From: Solwaraspora sp. WMMA2056
Lineage (GTDB): Bacteria; Actinomycetota; Actinomycetes; Mycobacteriales; Micromonosporaceae
Length of the DNA: 64,000 nt
NCBI RefSeq assembly: GCF_030345095.1
Contig: NZ_CP128360.1
Coordinates: forward strand, 3,782,001-3,846,000
Direction: 5' to 3'
Positions 63,143 to 64,000 of the stretch are shown here, piece by piece. Within the stretch, counting starts at the first letter, position 1. Each line of letters opens with the position of its first letter. The notes beneath the pieces were generated by a model that saw nothing but the letters and a program-made list of their open reading frames with translations, was not told where the DNA came from and searched no databases. The position numbers and the translations under genes were made by a program.

Positions 63143-64000
63143 ATGGCACGTGCACCGAGGACCCGCAAGGCACCCGCCAACCCCGCCATGTCGCCCACCG
63201 TGCAGGCCATGGAGCTCGGCATCCGGCTACGCGAGCGCCGCGAGGAGCTGGGCATGACCGCCGTCGGCGTCGGCCGCAGCAGCGGCATCACCCAGGCGTA
63301 CGTCTCCGGAGTGGAGATCGGCAAGGTCAAACTCCCGGCTGACCGGCTCGCCCAGCTCGTCAAGATCTACGAGATCGACGACCAGGAGGCGACCGAGCTG
63401 GAAGCGCTGCGGGTCGGCGCGATGGCCCGCGCCTGGTGGCACACGTACAAGCAGCTCTTCCCGGCCGAGTTCCTGCGCTTCCTCGGCTACGAGGCCGGTG
63501 CCGACCACGTCCGCACCTACCAGAACGAGATCGTCCACGGCCTGTTGCAGACCGAGGCGTACGCCCGCGCGATCCTGCGCGGTGGCAACACCTACGTCCG
63601 GCTCACCGAGACCGAGCAGCGTGTCGAGGTGCGGATGGCCCGGCAACGCCGGCTCACTGAGGACCCACCGCTGCGCGTCACCGCGATCTTCGGCGAGAGC
63701 ACCATCCGCCAGCAGGTCGGCGGCCCCGAAGTGATGCGTGCCCAGCTCGACCACCTGGCCGACCTGATGACCCGGCACCCGGAGCAGATCCGGGTGCACA
63801 TCGTCCCGTTCTCGGCCGGTGCCTACCCGGCGCTCGGCGGGCCGTTCCAGATCCTGTCGTTCCCGTCGGCCCGGGTGCCGGACCTGGTCTGGCAGGAGGT
63901 GCTGACCTCCAGCGACATCATCGACCAGTCGAGCCGGGTCGCCGACTACACAATCACCTTCGGTGAGACGCTGGAACGGGCGCTAAACTCCGAGGAGTCC
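63143..64000 (+). CDS. XRE-family regulator with DUF5753 domain (3' partial)
   Basis: Helix-turn-helix regulator cut by the window end; 286 residues are visible. The HTH is LGIRLRERREELGMTAVGVG and SSGITQAYVSGVEIGKVKLP, and the DUF5753 domain contains YQNEIVHGLLQTEAYARAIL and IRVHIVPFSAGAYPALGG. It is a paralogue of the XRE gene at 21076. The ATG has GGGAGG (63131-63136) at 6 nt. A DUF397 partner is expected immediately downstream, outside the window. Confidence 0.92.
   Translation, partial: MARAPRTRKAPANPAMSPTVQAMELGIRLRERREELGMTAVGVGRSSGITQAYVSGVEIGKVKLPADRLAQLVKIYEIDDQEATELEALRVGAMARAWWHTYKQLFPAEFLRFLGYEAGADHVRTYQNEIVHGLLQTEAYARAILRGGNTYVRLTETEQRVEVRMARQRRLTEDPPLRVTAIFGESTIRQQVGGPEVMRAQLDHLADLMTRHPEQIRVHIVPFSAGAYPALGGPFQILSFPSARVPDLVWQEVLTSSDIIDQSSRVADYTITFGETLERALNSEES

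Overview
The window is very GC-rich with Actinobacterial signatures (whiA, rbpA, an XRE/DUF397 pair, a CoaE-GrpB fusion, four-repeat S1, GTG/TTG starts). Gene content and codon use best fit Micromonosporaceae (Micromonospora/Salinispora-like); this is an inference from gene content, not from a marker alignment. I see no rRNA, tRNA, CRISPR array, insertion sequence or prophage.

Layout. 1-5018: end of a branched-chain amino-acid ABC operon (livM-livG-livF) followed closely by a complete polar amino-acid ABC importer. 5089-18158: polA, a SulP transporter with a divergent MerR regulator, prfC, a spermidine-synthase-like gene, a DUF2945/DUF3140 pair, a Uma2 protein, a methyltransferase, rpsA and coaE-grpB. 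18433-26040: uvrB, then an accessory stretch with an XRE regulator plus two nearly identical DUF397 genes, a TetR regulator with four iterated operators before small membrane proteins, and a PadR/HAAS pair. 26146-31322: a compact five-gene cluster of the families known only as STM4015, STM4014, STM4013, STM4012 and STM4011 (leucine-rich repeat, ATP-grasp, sulfatase-fold hydrolase, two radical SAM enzymes). It is the best candidate for an undescribed pathway in this window. 31407-48277: a glycosyltransferase/monooxygenase pair, terC behind a yybP-ykoY-like manganese riboswitch, typA, an MMPL pump with a divergent MarR regulator, a CocE-type hydrolase, a peptidoglycan amidase, a short-chain dehydrogenase, a membrane-anchored Hsp70-like protein, a metallo-hydrolase, rsgA and an LCP ligase. 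48749-61681: a conserved housekeeping block (uvrA, Rieske lipoprotein, uvrC, rapZ-yvcK-whiA, gap-pgk-tpiA, secG, rbpA). 61738-64000: a sulfotransferase, a hypothetical gene and a second XRE regulator cut by the window end.

Regulation visible in the DNA. At least eleven genes have a TANNNT -10 hexamer ending 6-8 nt before the start codon, which suggests leaderless transcripts. The four nucleotide-excision/repair genes polA, uvrB, uvrA and uvrC each carry a TGTCR-type box exactly 8 nt before such a -10. This matches the LexA-independent, PafBC-dependent (RecA-NDp) DNA-damage promoter known from mycobacteria, so these scattered genes probably form one damage regulon. Many operator-like dyads sit beside local regulators (MerR, TetR, PadR, MarR), and one perfect CRP-type palindrome lies between the methyltransferase and rpsA. 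Long antisense open frames occur throughout because of the GC content and were not annotated.
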